From CAYSAQ01 sp964429235 (GTDB taxonomy: Bacteria > Margulisbacteria > Riflemargulisbacteria > GWF2-35-9 > DYQY01), in NCBI GenBank assembly GCA_964429235.1, contig CAYSAQ010000010.1, positions 1 to 64,000 of the forward strand: a DNA stretch of 64,000 nucleotides, written 5' to 3'. Each line of letters opens with the position of its first letter. Positions within the stretch are counted from its first letter, which is position 1. Positions 7,522 to 16,290 of this stretch are shown piece after piece. Both the position numbers and the translations under genes were made by a program. A model generated the notes under the pieces. That model was not told the DNA's origin. It made no database searches and was given only the letters and a program-made list of their open reading frames with translations.

Positions 7522-9114
7522 TTAAACTAGGTCTTTTTCCTTGCACTCAGAAGTTTTGTAGAAATTAATTTTTGGATATAGCTCTTTAAGGTGATCTACT
7601 TCCCATTTCCCTCTGAAAAGGTATACGTTTTTCTTTTGGTGATCTATTGCTAAGTATTGTTTGTTTTCATTTGTGAATTTTTTTAATTCTTCTGTGTCAT
7701 CAGATTTAAGCCAATAAGCAAAATCAATATTATATGGAGCATAGTCGCAGTCAGCTCCGTATTCATTTTGTAAACGAAATTTAACTACATCAAACTGAAG
7801 CTCACCAACAGCCCCAAGGATAAGTTGATTATCAAGTGTTTGTTTGAAAACTTGGATGGCTCCCTCTTCTAATAATTGGTTTATGCCTTTGTGTAGCTGT
7901 TTGCTTTTAAGAGCATTTCTTATTACAACTCTTTTGAATAGCTCAGGTGAAAAGCTAGGTATACCGGTGAATGTCAGTGCTTCTCCCTCTGTAAATGTGT
8001 CCCCTATTTTGATAAGTCCTGTATCGTGTATACCGATGATATCTCCAGGAAAAGCTTCTTCTGTAATGGCTCTTGTTTGTGCCATGAATGTAATTGGGTT
8101 TGCCATCTTGATATCTCTGCCTAATCTTTGGTTTTTTGCTTTCATTCCTCTAGTAAACACACCAGAGTTGATGCGCATAAAAGCAATTCTATCTCTATGT
8201 TTTGGGTCCATATTTGCGTGGATTTTAAATATTAATCCAGTCATTTTTTCCTCATCAGGATTTACAGTTCTTTCAAGTGCATGAGATGGTTGAGGTTTTG
8301 GTGCAATCTTTAGAAAAGAGTCTAGCAAATCTAATACTCCAAAGTTGTTTATTGCACTACCAAAGTATACCGGTGTTTGAAGCCCATCTCCGTATAATCC
8401 TAAATCAAATGGCTCAACAGCACCTTCAATCATTTCAATATCTTCAACTAAACGTTTATGATTATTTTCTTCTATTTGCTCGATAAACTCTGGGCTATTA
8501 ATATCAGCTACATCCATGTATACATAATTCTTTGAGGTAGTATCAAACTTTAGAAACTTCTTTTCTTGTAGATTGTATATGCCTTTAAATGTTTTACCCA
8601 TACTTATCGGCCAAGTCATTGGAGTTGCGTTTATATCTAATTCACGTTCAATATTATCTAATAATTCAAAAGGACTCATTCCTTCTCTGTCTAGCTTGTT
8701 TATAAAAGTAATAACAGGGATATCTCTTTGTTTACAGACATCCATTAGCTTTTTAGTTCTTAGCTCAACCCCTTTAACAGAGTCAATCATCATAAGCACT
8801 GAATCTACAGCAGATAGTGTTCTATATGTGTCTTCACTAAAGTCTGCGTGTCCAGGTGTATCTAATAGGTTTATGACATGGTTTTTGTATTCAAAGCACA
8901 TTACGGAGGTTGATACGGAAACTCCTCTTTCTTTTTCTAATTCCATCCAGTCAGAGGTTGTATGTTTTGCAGCTTTTTTTGCTTTTATGGCACCAGCTTG
9001 TTGGATTGCACCACCAAATAGAAGCAACTTTTCTGTAATAGTTGTTTTTCCAGCATCGGGATGGCTGATAATAGCAAAGGTGCGTCTTCTGTTGATTTCT
9101 GTTTCTAATGACAT
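7522..9114 (-). CDS. prfC: Peptide chain release factor 3 (RF3)
   Basis: RF3 is the GTPase that releases RF1/RF2 from the ribosome after termination. The 530-residue length is typical. The G domain shows SHPDAGKTTITEKLLL (G1, near residue 17), DTPGHADFSEDTYR (G3) and NKLDREG (G4). The RF3-specific insert and C-terminal domain follow (ELQFDVVKFRLQNEYGADC). It diverges from yajQ across the symmetric promoter at 9123-9166. The ATG is 8 nt from its TATAAT and lacks a Shine-Dalgarno, so a leaderless mRNA is inferred. Confidence 0.97.
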   Translation of the reverse strand: MSLETEINRRRTFAIISHPDAGKTTITEKLLLFGGAIQQAGAIKAKKAAKHTTSDWMELEKERGVSVSTSVMCFEYKNHVINLLDTPGHADFSEDTYRTLSAVDSVLMMIDSVKGVELRTKKLMDVCKQRDIPVITFINKLDREGMSPFELLDNIERELDINATPMTWPISMGKTFKGIYNLQEKKFLKFDTTSKNYVYMDVADINSPEFIEQIEENNHKRLVEDIEMIEGAVEPFDLGLYGDGLQTPVYFGSAINNFGVLDLLDSFLKIAPKPQPSHALERTVNPDEEKMTGLIFKIHANMDPKHRDRIAFMRINSGVFTRGMKAKNQRLGRDIKMANPITFMAQTRAITEEAFPGDIIGIHDTGLIKIGDTFTEGEALTFTGIPSFSPELFKRVVIRNALKSKQLHKGINQLLEEGAIQVFKQTLDNQLILGAVGELQFDVVKFRLQNEYGADCDYAPYNIDFAYWLKSDDTEELKKFTNENKQYLAIDHQKKNVYLFRGKWEVDHLKELYPKINFYKTSECKEKDLV

Positions 9115-9122
9115 GGCTTATG

Positions 9123-9166
9123 ATTATATCTCTTCCTTTGCCTTAAGGCAAAGGAAGAGATATAAT
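9123..9166. promoter_or_regulatory. Perfectly symmetric bidirectional promoter (44-bp palindrome)
   Basis: Positions 9123-9166 form a perfect 44-bp palindrome between the divergent prfC and yajQ starts. Each end is TATAAT (9161-9166 on plus; 9128-9123 on minus). Each half contributes TTGCCT with a 17-nt spacer (plus-strand -35 at 9138-9143; minus at 9151-9146), so the two -35 boxes overlap at the dyad. The starts lie 6 nt (yajQ) and 8 nt (prfC) beyond the -10 boxes. Confidence 0.75.
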
Positions 9167-9172
9167 ACGGTT

Positions 9173-9664
9173 ATGGCTAAAGACTCATCATTTGATATAG
9201 TTTCCGAAATTGATCTTAACGAGATGGATAACGCTATTAATATGGCTGTTAAAGAAATCGCTAATAGATTTGATTTTAAAGGTAGCTGCTCTTCTATAAC
9301 TAGAAGTGATACTAAAATAGATTTATTAGCTGATGATGACACTAGAATGCATAATCTTATTGATATACTAGAGACGAAGATGATTAAGAGAGAGCTTAGC
9401 ATCAAATTTTTGGATTTTAAGCAGGTTGCAGATGCCTTGGGTGGAAATGTTAAACAAATAGCTACAATTCAACAAGGATTGAGCTCTGAGAAGCTTAAGG
9501 AATTGAATAAGTTTATAAAAGAAAAGAAGTTTAAAGTTAAATCTCAAATTAATGGTGACAAGCTAAAAATAACTGCCCCTAAAAAAGATGTTCTGCAAGC
9601 TGTAATACAGGCTATGAATAGTGAAGACTTTGGCGTAGTTCTTCAGTTTAACAACTTTCGCTAA
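9173..9664 (+). CDS. yajQ: YajQ/DUF520 nucleotide-binding protein
   Basis: The 163-residue protein has two ferredoxin-like halves typical of YajQ: DSSFDIVSEIDLNEMDNAI at the N-terminus, NRFDFKGS near residue 31, and the QGLSSEKLKELNKFIKEKK region near 104. Family members bind nucleic acids or nucleotides, and some bind cyclic di-GMP. The ATG at 9173 is chosen because family homology begins there. The frame is open further upstream, but that part is antisense to prfC. The TATAAT ends 6 nt before the ATG. The 3' end overlaps the convergent flavoprotein gene by 17 bp. Confidence 0.93.
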   Translation: MAKDSSFDIVSEIDLNEMDNAINMAVKEIANRFDFKGSCSSITRSDTKIDLLADDDTRMHNLIDILETKMIKRELSIKFLDFKQVADALGGNVKQIATIQQGLSSEKLKELNKFIKEKKFKVKSQINGDKLKITAPKKDVLQAVIQAMNSEDFGVVLQFNNFR

Positions 9665-10904
9665 TAGATTTACCCGCTAAATATCCAGTACTCCAAGCTA
9701 TTTGAAGATTAAAGCCACCTGTTGGTGCATCTAAATCTATTATTTCACCAGCTAAGTATAATCCTGGTATGCTTTTTGATTCCATTGTTTTTGGAGATAT
9801 TTCTTTTAAAGCCACACCTCCAGCTGTAATCACTGCCTTATCAAAACCTTCAACATCACTTGGGGTGATGATTAGTTTTTTTAGAGTATTAACTATTTTT
9901 TTACGTTCTTCCTTCGTTACTTCCGTAGCTGTTCTGTTTGGGTCTAGCTCAGTTATTTCAATGAATGAATCTATCATTTTTTCAGGCAGTAGCTGACCTA
10001 GAATGTTTTTTAATAGCTTCTTGTTTTCCCTTGAAAAGATTAATTGTAACCTCTTATCAAGCTGCTTGTGAGTGACTGCTGGTTTGAGGTCTATATGCAA
10101 GTATACAGGGTCTGAACATGTAGTCATTAGGTGATGAATATTCTTGCTCATATCTATAATTATTGGCCCACTGATTCCTACATATGTTAGCAATAGGTCT
10201 CCAAAACGTTCATCTTGTTTCTTGTTACTTTGATACACCTCAATACTCGTATGTTTTAATGTAAGGCCTGAAAGCTTCTTTACCCAGGAATCTTTAGTAA
10301 TAAGGCCTATTAGTGCCGGTGTTGGTTTGATAATCTTAATTCCAAACTTTTCAGCAAAAGTATATCCATCCCCAGATGATCCGGTTGTTGGGTATGATAA
10401 GCCACCAGTTGTAATAAGTATGTTTTTGGAAATGTATTTTTTGTTTGATTTTGTGCTTATATTGAAATGTTCGTCTTTTTCTATAATATTTACTGTTGAA
10501 TTGTATTGAATATCAATTTTCTGATCTATTATTTTTTTAATTAATTTATTTCTTACAAAAATTGCGTTTTCAGTTGCTGGAAAAATCCTTTTTCCTCTTT
10601 CTTCATGAAGCTCAATACCTAATAACCTAAAAAAAGCCATTGTGTCGCTTACAGAGAAAGAATTCAAAGAATCTCGAAGCCATTTTGCTTTTTTCCCTAG
10701 TTTATCAATAAATTCTTGTGTGTCAGAGATAGCAGTAGTTACATTGCAGCGACCTTTACCCGTAATTAATAATTTTTTCCCACATACATCATTTTTTTCT
10801 AATATCAGTACATTAGTTTTCTCATTATGTGTTTTTGCTGATATGGCTGCCATCATACCGGCAGGACCACCGCCAATAATTATTAGGTCATAGATAGAGT
10901 TCAT
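9648..10904 (-). CDS. HI0933-family flavoprotein (YhiN-like)
   Basis: The 418-residue FAD/NAD(P)-dependent oxidoreductase-like protein starts with a Rossmann motif IIIGGGPAGMMAA (residue 9 on). It also has the family signature GKKLLITGKGRCNVTTA near 42, LITTGGLSYPTTGSSGDGY near 165 and a C-terminal TGGFNLQIAWSTGYLAG flavin motif. The reaction is unknown for this family. It is the last gene of the long minus-strand array. Its start overlaps the crcB stop (ATGA), implying translational coupling. Confidence 0.92.
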   Translation of the reverse strand: MNSIYDLIIIGGGPAGMMAAISAKTHNEKTNVLILEKNDVCGKKLLITGKGRCNVTTAISDTQEFIDKLGKKAKWLRDSLNSFSVSDTMAFFRLLGIELHEERGKRIFPATENAIFVRNKLIKKIIDQKIDIQYNSTVNIIEKDEHFNISTKSNKKYISKNILITTGGLSYPTTGSSGDGYTFAEKFGIKIIKPTPALIGLITKDSWVKKLSGLTLKHTSIEVYQSNKKQDERFGDLLLTYVGISGPIIIDMSKNIHHLMTTCSDPVYLHIDLKPAVTHKQLDKRLQLIFSRENKKLLKNILGQLLPEKMIDSFIEITELDPNRTATEVTKEERKKIVNTLKKLIITPSDVEGFDKAVITAGGVALKEISPKTMESKSIPGLYLAGEIIDLDAPTGGFNLQIAWSTGYLAGKSISESC

Positions 10905-11275
10905 TTAATAAAGAATGTTTTTATAAAAAGTATGCCTAAGATAACTCCAGAGATTCCCAGTACGTTACTTAATGCAATATATACTATAGCTTTAGTGTAT
11001 TCTGTTTGTTTTATCATCAATGCTGCTTCCAATGAATATGTAGAGAATGTTGTAAGTGCTCCGAGAAAACCTGTAATTATTAAAGGTTTTAGATAGCTAG
11101 GTAAGCTTATTTCGTTTGTGATTTGAAATATTATACCTATTAAGATAGCTCCTAAGATATTTGCAATAAAAGTTCCAAAAGGTATATTGGAATTATATGA
11201 AGATAGCAAATACCTTGCTATTGCTCCAATTGCACCACCTATGCCAATTGATAATATATGTAACATACTAATCAT
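10901..11275 (-). CDS. crcB: Fluoride channel CrcB/Fluc
   Basis: The 124-residue, four-helix membrane protein exports fluoride as a dual-topology dimer. It has the signatures GGAIGAIARYLLS (residue 13 on) and GFLGALTTFSTYSLEA (near 73), the latter carrying the conserved TTFS segment. It is sandwiched in an operon: its ATG overlaps the panC stop (TAATG) and its stop overlaps the next start. No fluoride riboswitch can fit before it because the upstream sequence is panC coding. Confidence 0.93.
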   Translation of the reverse strand: MISMLHILSIGIGGAIGAIARYLLSSYNSNIPFGTFIANILGAILIGIIFQITNEISLPSYLKPLIITGFLGALTTFSTYSLEAALMIKQTEYTKAIVYIALSNVLGISGVILGILFIKTFFIK

Positions 11276-12126
11276 TAGAACACTAAATTATCTATTAGTC
11301 TAACATTGCCAAGAAAAACGGCGGCAGCTATAAAAGTGTTGTTATTTTGATAATTTTTGATAGGGTTAAGCTCTGTGTCGTATATTTCTAAATATTGAAC
11401 TTCAAATTTATTTGATTCTTTTTCAAGCATGGATATAAAACTTTTTTCTAATTCATTAATATTGATAATACTATTTTTCGTAATTTGATGTTGTATTAAA
11501 CTCAATTTTTTATATATGTTTGCTGCTAATTCTCTTTCCGTTTCTGAAAGATAGCTATTCCTAGAGCTCATAGCCAGTCCAGACTCTTCTCTAAGCGTTC
11601 CTACTCCAACAATATTTGTAGGAATACGCATATTAGTTGTTATATTTTTTATTAAGATAAATTGCTGATAATCTTTTAGGCCAAAGTAAGCAGTAGTTGC
11701 TTTAATGATATTAAGAAGCTTTAGTACAATAGTGGCAACACCTTCAAAATGGCCAGGTCTGTACTTCCCGCAAAGTATATTTAAAAAAGATTTATTTATA
11801 TTAATGCTCATCAGTGACTTGGCTTTGTTTGGGTATAGCTCATTAACTTCAGGTATAAAAAGAACATCAACGCCAACATCTTCAAGCATTTGAGTGTCTT
11901 TTGCTATATCACTAGGGTAATTACTAAAGTCTTCGTTTTTACCAAATTGTGTAGGGTTAACAAATATACTAACTACTGTTATATTATTTTCGCTAATTGA
12001 TTGTTTTATAAGAGCGAAATGTCCGTCATGTAGAAATCCCATTGTTGGGACAAACCCAATAGTATTATTGGCTAGTTCTTGCTTTAAATATTTTTCATAT
12101 CCTAAGCAGGTTGTTATGATTTGCAT
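11275..12126 (-). CDS. panC: Pantothenate synthetase PanC
   Basis: PanC condenses pantoate and beta-alanine using ATP in coenzyme A biosynthesis. The 283-residue protein has FVPTMGFLHDGHFALIK near residue 25 (the HxGH adenylation motif as HDGH), VVSIFVNPTQFG near 51, YFGLKDYQQ near 148 and the KMSKS-equivalent MSSRNSYLS near 184. No Shine-Dalgarno is evident; the start follows the stop of a 36-codon ORF by one base, suggesting translational coupling. No panB or panD lies nearby. Confidence 0.95.
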   Translation of the reverse strand: MQIITTCLGYEKYLKQELANNTIGFVPTMGFLHDGHFALIKQSISENNITVVSIFVNPTQFGKNEDFSNYPSDIAKDTQMLEDVGVDVLFIPEVNELYPNKAKSLMSININKSFLNILCGKYRPGHFEGVATIVLKLLNIIKATTAYFGLKDYQQFILIKNITTNMRIPTNIVGVGTLREESGLAMSSRNSYLSETERELAANIYKKLSLIQHQITKNSIININELEKSFISMLEKESNKFEVQYLEIYDTELNPIKNYQNNNTFIAAAVFLGNVRLIDNLVF

Positions 12127-12127
12127 G

Positions 12128-12238
12128 TTACGAGTTTATTCTAGCAATTAACCAGAGGACCAAAGCTAAGATTATTGAAAGAATTTTAAGTCCAAAATTA
12201 TTAAGTACTTTTTCTTTTACAGATTTAAGTTTTTTCAT
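12128..12238 (-). CDS. 36-aa single-pass membrane microprotein (YbbR-N-like)
   Basis: A 36-residue ORF between topA and panC. The first 14 residues are basic (MKKLKSVKEKVLNN), and a single hydrophobic helix follows (FGLKILSIILALVLWLIARI). The pattern resembles the N-terminal anchor of YbbR/CdaR proteins without the extracellular YbbR repeats. The ATG lies inside the last codons of topA in another frame, preceded by GAGAAAG. The TAA is one base before the panC ATG. Tight packing on both sides supports a real gene; function unknown. Confidence 0.6.
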   Translation of the reverse strand: MKKLKSVKEKVLNNFGLKILSIILALVLWLIARINS

Positions 12239-14492
12239 TTTCTTTCTCTTCTTTATCTTCTTTTTTATCATCTTTGGTGTCTTTATTTAGATCATCTAAG
12301 TTCCAGACCGCAAATTTACATTTAGGGAAACTCCCACAACCATAGAAAGTTTTTCCTCTTTTGGTTCTTTTTTCAACGACATCTGAACCACAGTCAGGAC
12401 AGCCTTTTTCTTTGATTACTTTTTTCTCAGATTTAGTAGTTTTACATGTTGGGTAATCAGAGCATGCAAGGAATTCACCAAATCTTCCTTTTTTATAAAC
12501 CATGTTTTTGCCACAAGTTGGGCATTTTTCTTCTGATACTTTTTCAGGTTCATCACTAGCACCTTCTGGCTTTTTTTCACCATCAAGTGGTTCTGTGTAA
12601 CGACATTCAGGAAACCCTGAACAAGATAGAAACTTTCCATATTTGCTCATTCTAATTACTAAATTCTTTTTACATTCAGGACAAATTTTGTCTGTTTCTT
12701 CTATATGCTTCTTTGCATTTTCGTTAGCAAAGTCTAGCTTTTCCGCAAATGGAGTATAGAAAGATTCAATTGTTTTTGTCCATTCAGCTTTACCAACTGC
12801 AATATCATCGAATTTTTCTTCAATATTTGCTGTAAATTTGTAATCAATAACATCTTTAAAGAATTCTTTTAAGAAATTAGTTACAATAAAGGCAATCTCT
12901 GTTGGCATTAAGTGTTTCTTTAATTTTTCGATATAACCTCTATTAATAATAGTGGAAATAGTTGGAGCATAAGTAGATGGACGTCCAATACCTTCACTTT
13001 CTAGCTTTTTAACTAATGATGCTTCAGTATATCTAGCAGGTGGTTTAGTGAATGATTGTAATGCTTGTAGTACTGATACAGGTAGCTCATCCCCTACTTT
13101 GATGTCTGGTAGCATACCTTCGTTTTCTTCTTCAGTTTCTTCGTCATTACCTTCTATATAAAGCTTCATAAAACCATCGAATTTAATAATTTTACCAACG
13201 GTAGAAAAGCTGTACTTACTGTTTCCATTAGGTGTAAAACTAATAGTTGTATTTTCTATTTCTGCTTCAGGCATCTGTGTTGCTACTGTTCTTTTCCAAA
13301 TAAGTGTATATAGCTTAAGCAAAGTTTTGTCTAATTTATCAGCTAATGAATCTGGAGTTAGTTCTATATTAATAGGTCTAATTGCTTCGTGAGCTTCCTG
13401 AGCGCCTTTTGCTTTTGTTTTAAATGTACGTGGGTTTGGTAAAGTATAGTTATCACCCATAGTTTTCCCAATATATGAAGTTATTTGGTCTACTGATTCA
13501 GTTGAAATATTTAGAGAGTCTGTTCTCATATAAGTAATAAGAGCTATTCTGTCTCCACCCATATCAATACCTTCATATAGCTGTTGAGCTATTTTCATTG
13601 TCATTCCTACTGGTAATCCAAACTTTCTATGTGCTTCTTGTTGCAGTGTAGAAGTAGTAAATGGAACAGCTGGCTTTCTTTTTGATAAAGTCTTTTTTAC
13701 ATCTACTGTTTTTAAGGTAAAGTCTGAAGGAACCTTTACATCAAGTTCTATAAAATCTGTCTTTTCGTTCTTTTTCTCTGCTATGTTTGGATTGTCTAAT
13801 ATTTCACTAAGAATAGTTTGAACTTCTTCTTGTTTAGTTAGATTAGCCTTTTTACCAGCAATAGTGTTAAGCGCAAATGGAACTTTTTTATTCTTGAATT
13901 CTGATTCACCTTTTAGTTTCCATTGTTCCTTAGGATCAAAAGCTTTTATTTCTTCTTCTTTTTCTACTATGAATCTAACTGCGACAGATTGTACTCTACC
14001 TGCACTTAGTCCTTTACGAATCTTTCTCCATAGTAATGGTGACAATTTGTAACCTACTAGTCTATCAACAACTCTTCTAGCTTGTTGAGCATCTACAAGG
14101 TTTGTATCTATTTTTCTAGGATTATCAATTGCTTTAAGAATTGCTGTTTTAGTGATTTCATGAAAAACAATTCTTTCATAATCTTCATCTTTTATTTTAA
14201 GTGCATTCTGAATATGCCACGAGATTGCTTCTCCTTCGCGGTCTTCATCGGTAGCTAGCCATATTTTTTCAGCTTTTTTTGCTAATTCTTTTAGTTCATT
14301 AACAACTTTCTTCTTTTCTGAAGAAACCTTATATGTAGGTTTAAACCCGTTTTCAACATCTACACCAAGTTCCTTTGTAGGTAGATCGATTACATGGCCC
14401 ATTGAGGCTCTAACAACATAATCGTTGCTTAGATATTTGGATATAGTTTTTGCTTTAGCAGGTGACTCAACAATTACAAGATTTTTAAACAT
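12225..14492 (-). CDS. topA: DNA topoisomerase I
   Basis: The 755-residue type IA topoisomerase relaxes negative supercoils. The Toprim domain starts with LVIVESPAKAKTISKYL, and DEDREGEAISWH lies near residue 110. The catalytic tyrosine is in ALITYMRTDSLNIS near 318. Three topoisomerase zinc fingers follow from about 625, with CPECKKN, CPTCGKN and CPDCGSD as first Cys pairs, and the C-terminus is Asp/Lys/Glu-rich. The length and finger number are ordinary. AAGGAG precedes the ATG. It follows mutL by 35 bp in the array. Confidence 0.97.
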   Translation of the reverse strand: MFKNLVIVESPAKAKTISKYLSNDYVVRASMGHVIDLPTKELGVDVENGFKPTYKVSSEKKKVVNELKELAKKAEKIWLATDEDREGEAISWHIQNALKIKDEDYERIVFHEITKTAILKAIDNPRKIDTNLVDAQQARRVVDRLVGYKLSPLLWRKIRKGLSAGRVQSVAVRFIVEKEEEIKAFDPKEQWKLKGESEFKNKKVPFALNTIAGKKANLTKQEEVQTILSEILDNPNIAEKKNEKTDFIELDVKVPSDFTLKTVDVKKTLSKRKPAVPFTTSTLQQEAHRKFGLPVGMTMKIAQQLYEGIDMGGDRIALITYMRTDSLNISTESVDQITSYIGKTMGDNYTLPNPRTFKTKAKGAQEAHEAIRPINIELTPDSLADKLDKTLLKLYTLIWKRTVATQMPEAEIENTTISFTPNGNSKYSFSTVGKIIKFDGFMKLYIEGNDEETEEENEGMLPDIKVGDELPVSVLQALQSFTKPPARYTEASLVKKLESEGIGRPSTYAPTISTIINRGYIEKLKKHLMPTEIAFIVTNFLKEFFKDVIDYKFTANIEEKFDDIAVGKAEWTKTIESFYTPFAEKLDFANENAKKHIEETDKICPECKKNLVIRMSKYGKFLSCSGFPECRYTEPLDGEKKPEGASDEPEKVSEEKCPTCGKNMVYKKGRFGEFLACSDYPTCKTTKSEKKVIKEKGCPDCGSDVVEKRTKRGKTFYGCGSFPKCKFAVWNLDDLNKDTKDDKKEDKEEKENEKT

Positions 14493-14527
14493 AAATATAG
14501 ATACTCCTTAGTAATATTTGAAAGATT

Positions 14528-16288
14528 TTACCCTCTATGGAACCATTTATCAATTTCTTTTTCTTCAAAAGCTTTTTCAATCGGTCTTCCATGCGGACAA
14601 CTTACGTTATTTTTACAGTTTAACCAATCTTCAACAAGCTTTATTTTTTCCTTATTTTCAAGCACATCACCAGCTTTAATGGCAGCTTTGCATGCAATAG
14701 TGGTAAGTGTTTTTGTTACTTTATCTTGTTTGCTGTCTTGTTTATTATTTATTATTATTTCTTGTATTAATTCTTGATGATTACAGTTTTCAGGTAGTTC
14801 AACTGGTACAGATCGAATAATAATGCTGTCAGAACCAAAGCTATCAATTATATAACCGGTGGTTTCAAGTATTTCTTTTATATTCTCATATACCAGAAAA
14901 TCTTGTTTATCTAAGAAAATGTTCATTGGGAAAAGAAGTTCTTGGCTAGCTTTTGTTTTATTAGTATTTTTTAATTCTTCGAAAAGGATTCTTTCATGGG
15001 CTGCATGTTGGTCTATTATTCTTAGTTTGTTCGCATAAAAGAAAGCAAGGTACATTTCCTTAAATTGAAATACGCTAGTTACCATTGTTGTTGGCGGCTG
15101 TGGTTGTGCCATATGCTGTTTGTTGTGATTTGGCGAGTCTTGGTTCATCACTACCTCGTAAATCCTTGATGCTTGCCCAGGATGCTCTTTAAACAGGTCA
15201 TCTGGCTTGAACTCAACATTGTTTTGCTTAGATTGGTTGCTGTTATGCGGGATATTGTAAGTAGGTAGTGAGTCTGCATCAAAATTGCGTTGTAATGTGG
15301 CCGTGCCTTCAAAAGCCTTTTTGATAGATTTATAGATTGAGTCAAATATAAAACTTTTTTTATAAAGCTTTATCTCGGTTTTTGCTGGATGTACATTTAC
15401 ATCTATTTCTGAGGGATCTGTCTCTATTTTTAAGAATAAGTATGGATGCTGGCTTGCAGCGAATATAAATTTTGTAGCTTGGTTAACGGCAGCATGAAAA
15501 GTGCTGTTATTAGCGACTCTTTTATTTATGACAAATACCTGTTTATCTTTGTTTGCCTTTGATTCTGCAGGGGTTGAGATGTATCCATTAATTTTAATCC
15601 CTAAATCTTGGTGTTCTATTTTCTTCATATTTTTAAATATTTTGTAGGAATATACTTCCGAGATTACTTCTCCAATATTATCATTTCCAGTTGTAGCAAA
15701 TATTTTCTTATTATCATGAAATAATTGGAATGAAATGTCAGTATGAACAAGAGACAACGATTGAATTATTTTTAAAATATGACTAAATTCTGTCTTATCA
15801 CCTTTTAGGTATTTTTCTCTAGCAGGGATATTATAGAAAAGATCTTTCACTGTAATACTTGTTCCTTTAGAAACGTGTATTTCTTGTTCTGAAGATACTT
15901 TTCCACCTTCAATGACAATCTCTACACCTTTTTCTTGTTCTTTTGTTTTAGTTTGCATTATGAGCCTAGATACCGAAGCGATACTCGGCATTGCTTCACC
16001 TCTAAACCCCATTGTATCTAAGAATAACAGGTCTTGGACGTTAGAGATCTTTGATGTGGCATGTCTTACAAAAGACATTTTTGCATCTTCAGGATCCATT
16101 CCTATTCCATTATCTGTAATTTTAATTAGAGACTTACCACCATTTTTTATTTCTACTTTAATTGTGGAAGAGTTTGCGTCTATTGAGTTTTCAATAAGTT
16201 CTTTAACAACAGAAGCAGGTCGGTTTACGACCTCTCCTGCTGCAATTTTATTTATTGTGCTTTCATCAAGTAGCTGGATATTACCCAT
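14528..16288 (-). CDS. mutL: DNA mismatch repair endonuclease MutL
   Basis: The 586-residue MutL has a GHKL ATPase head with ELIENSIDAN (residue 30 on), DNGIGMD, RHATSKI and GFRGEAMPSIASVS. The linker is Gln/Asn-rich. The C-terminal dimerisation domain carries DQHAAHERILFE, which fits the metal-binding DQHA(x)2E(x)4E motif of endonuclease-type MutL, plus ACKAAIKAGD and CPHGRP. This implies methyl-independent nicking of the daughter strand. No mutS is in the window. The start is 2 bp after the pyrG stop. Confidence 0.96.
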   Translation of the reverse strand: MGNIQLLDESTINKIAAGEVVNRPASVVKELIENSIDANSSTIKVEIKNGGKSLIKITDNGIGMDPEDAKMSFVRHATSKISNVQDLLFLDTMGFRGEAMPSIASVSRLIMQTKTKEQEKGVEIVIEGGKVSSEQEIHVSKGTSITVKDLFYNIPAREKYLKGDKTEFSHILKIIQSLSLVHTDISFQLFHDNKKIFATTGNDNIGEVISEVYSYKIFKNMKKIEHQDLGIKINGYISTPAESKANKDKQVFVINKRVANNSTFHAAVNQATKFIFAASQHPYLFLKIETDPSEIDVNVHPAKTEIKLYKKSFIFDSIYKSIKKAFEGTATLQRNFDADSLPTYNIPHNSNQSKQNNVEFKPDDLFKEHPGQASRIYEVVMNQDSPNHNKQHMAQPQPPTTMVTSVFQFKEMYLAFFYANKLRIIDQHAAHERILFEELKNTNKTKASQELLFPMNIFLDKQDFLVYENIKEILETTGYIIDSFGSDSIIIRSVPVELPENCNHQELIQEIIINNKQDSKQDKVTKTLTTIACKAAIKAGDVLENKEKIKLVEDWLNCKNNVSCPHGRPIEKAFEEKEIDKWFHRG

Positions 16289-16290
16289 TG

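Noticed and set aside
8573..9172. N-terminal extension of YajQ
   Set aside because: It is antisense to the conserved prfC coding sequence; YajQ homology begins at 9173 next to a TATAAT.
10901..11300. Fluoride riboswitch before crcB
   Set aside because: The upstream DNA is panC coding sequence with a TAATG junction; there is no room for a leader.
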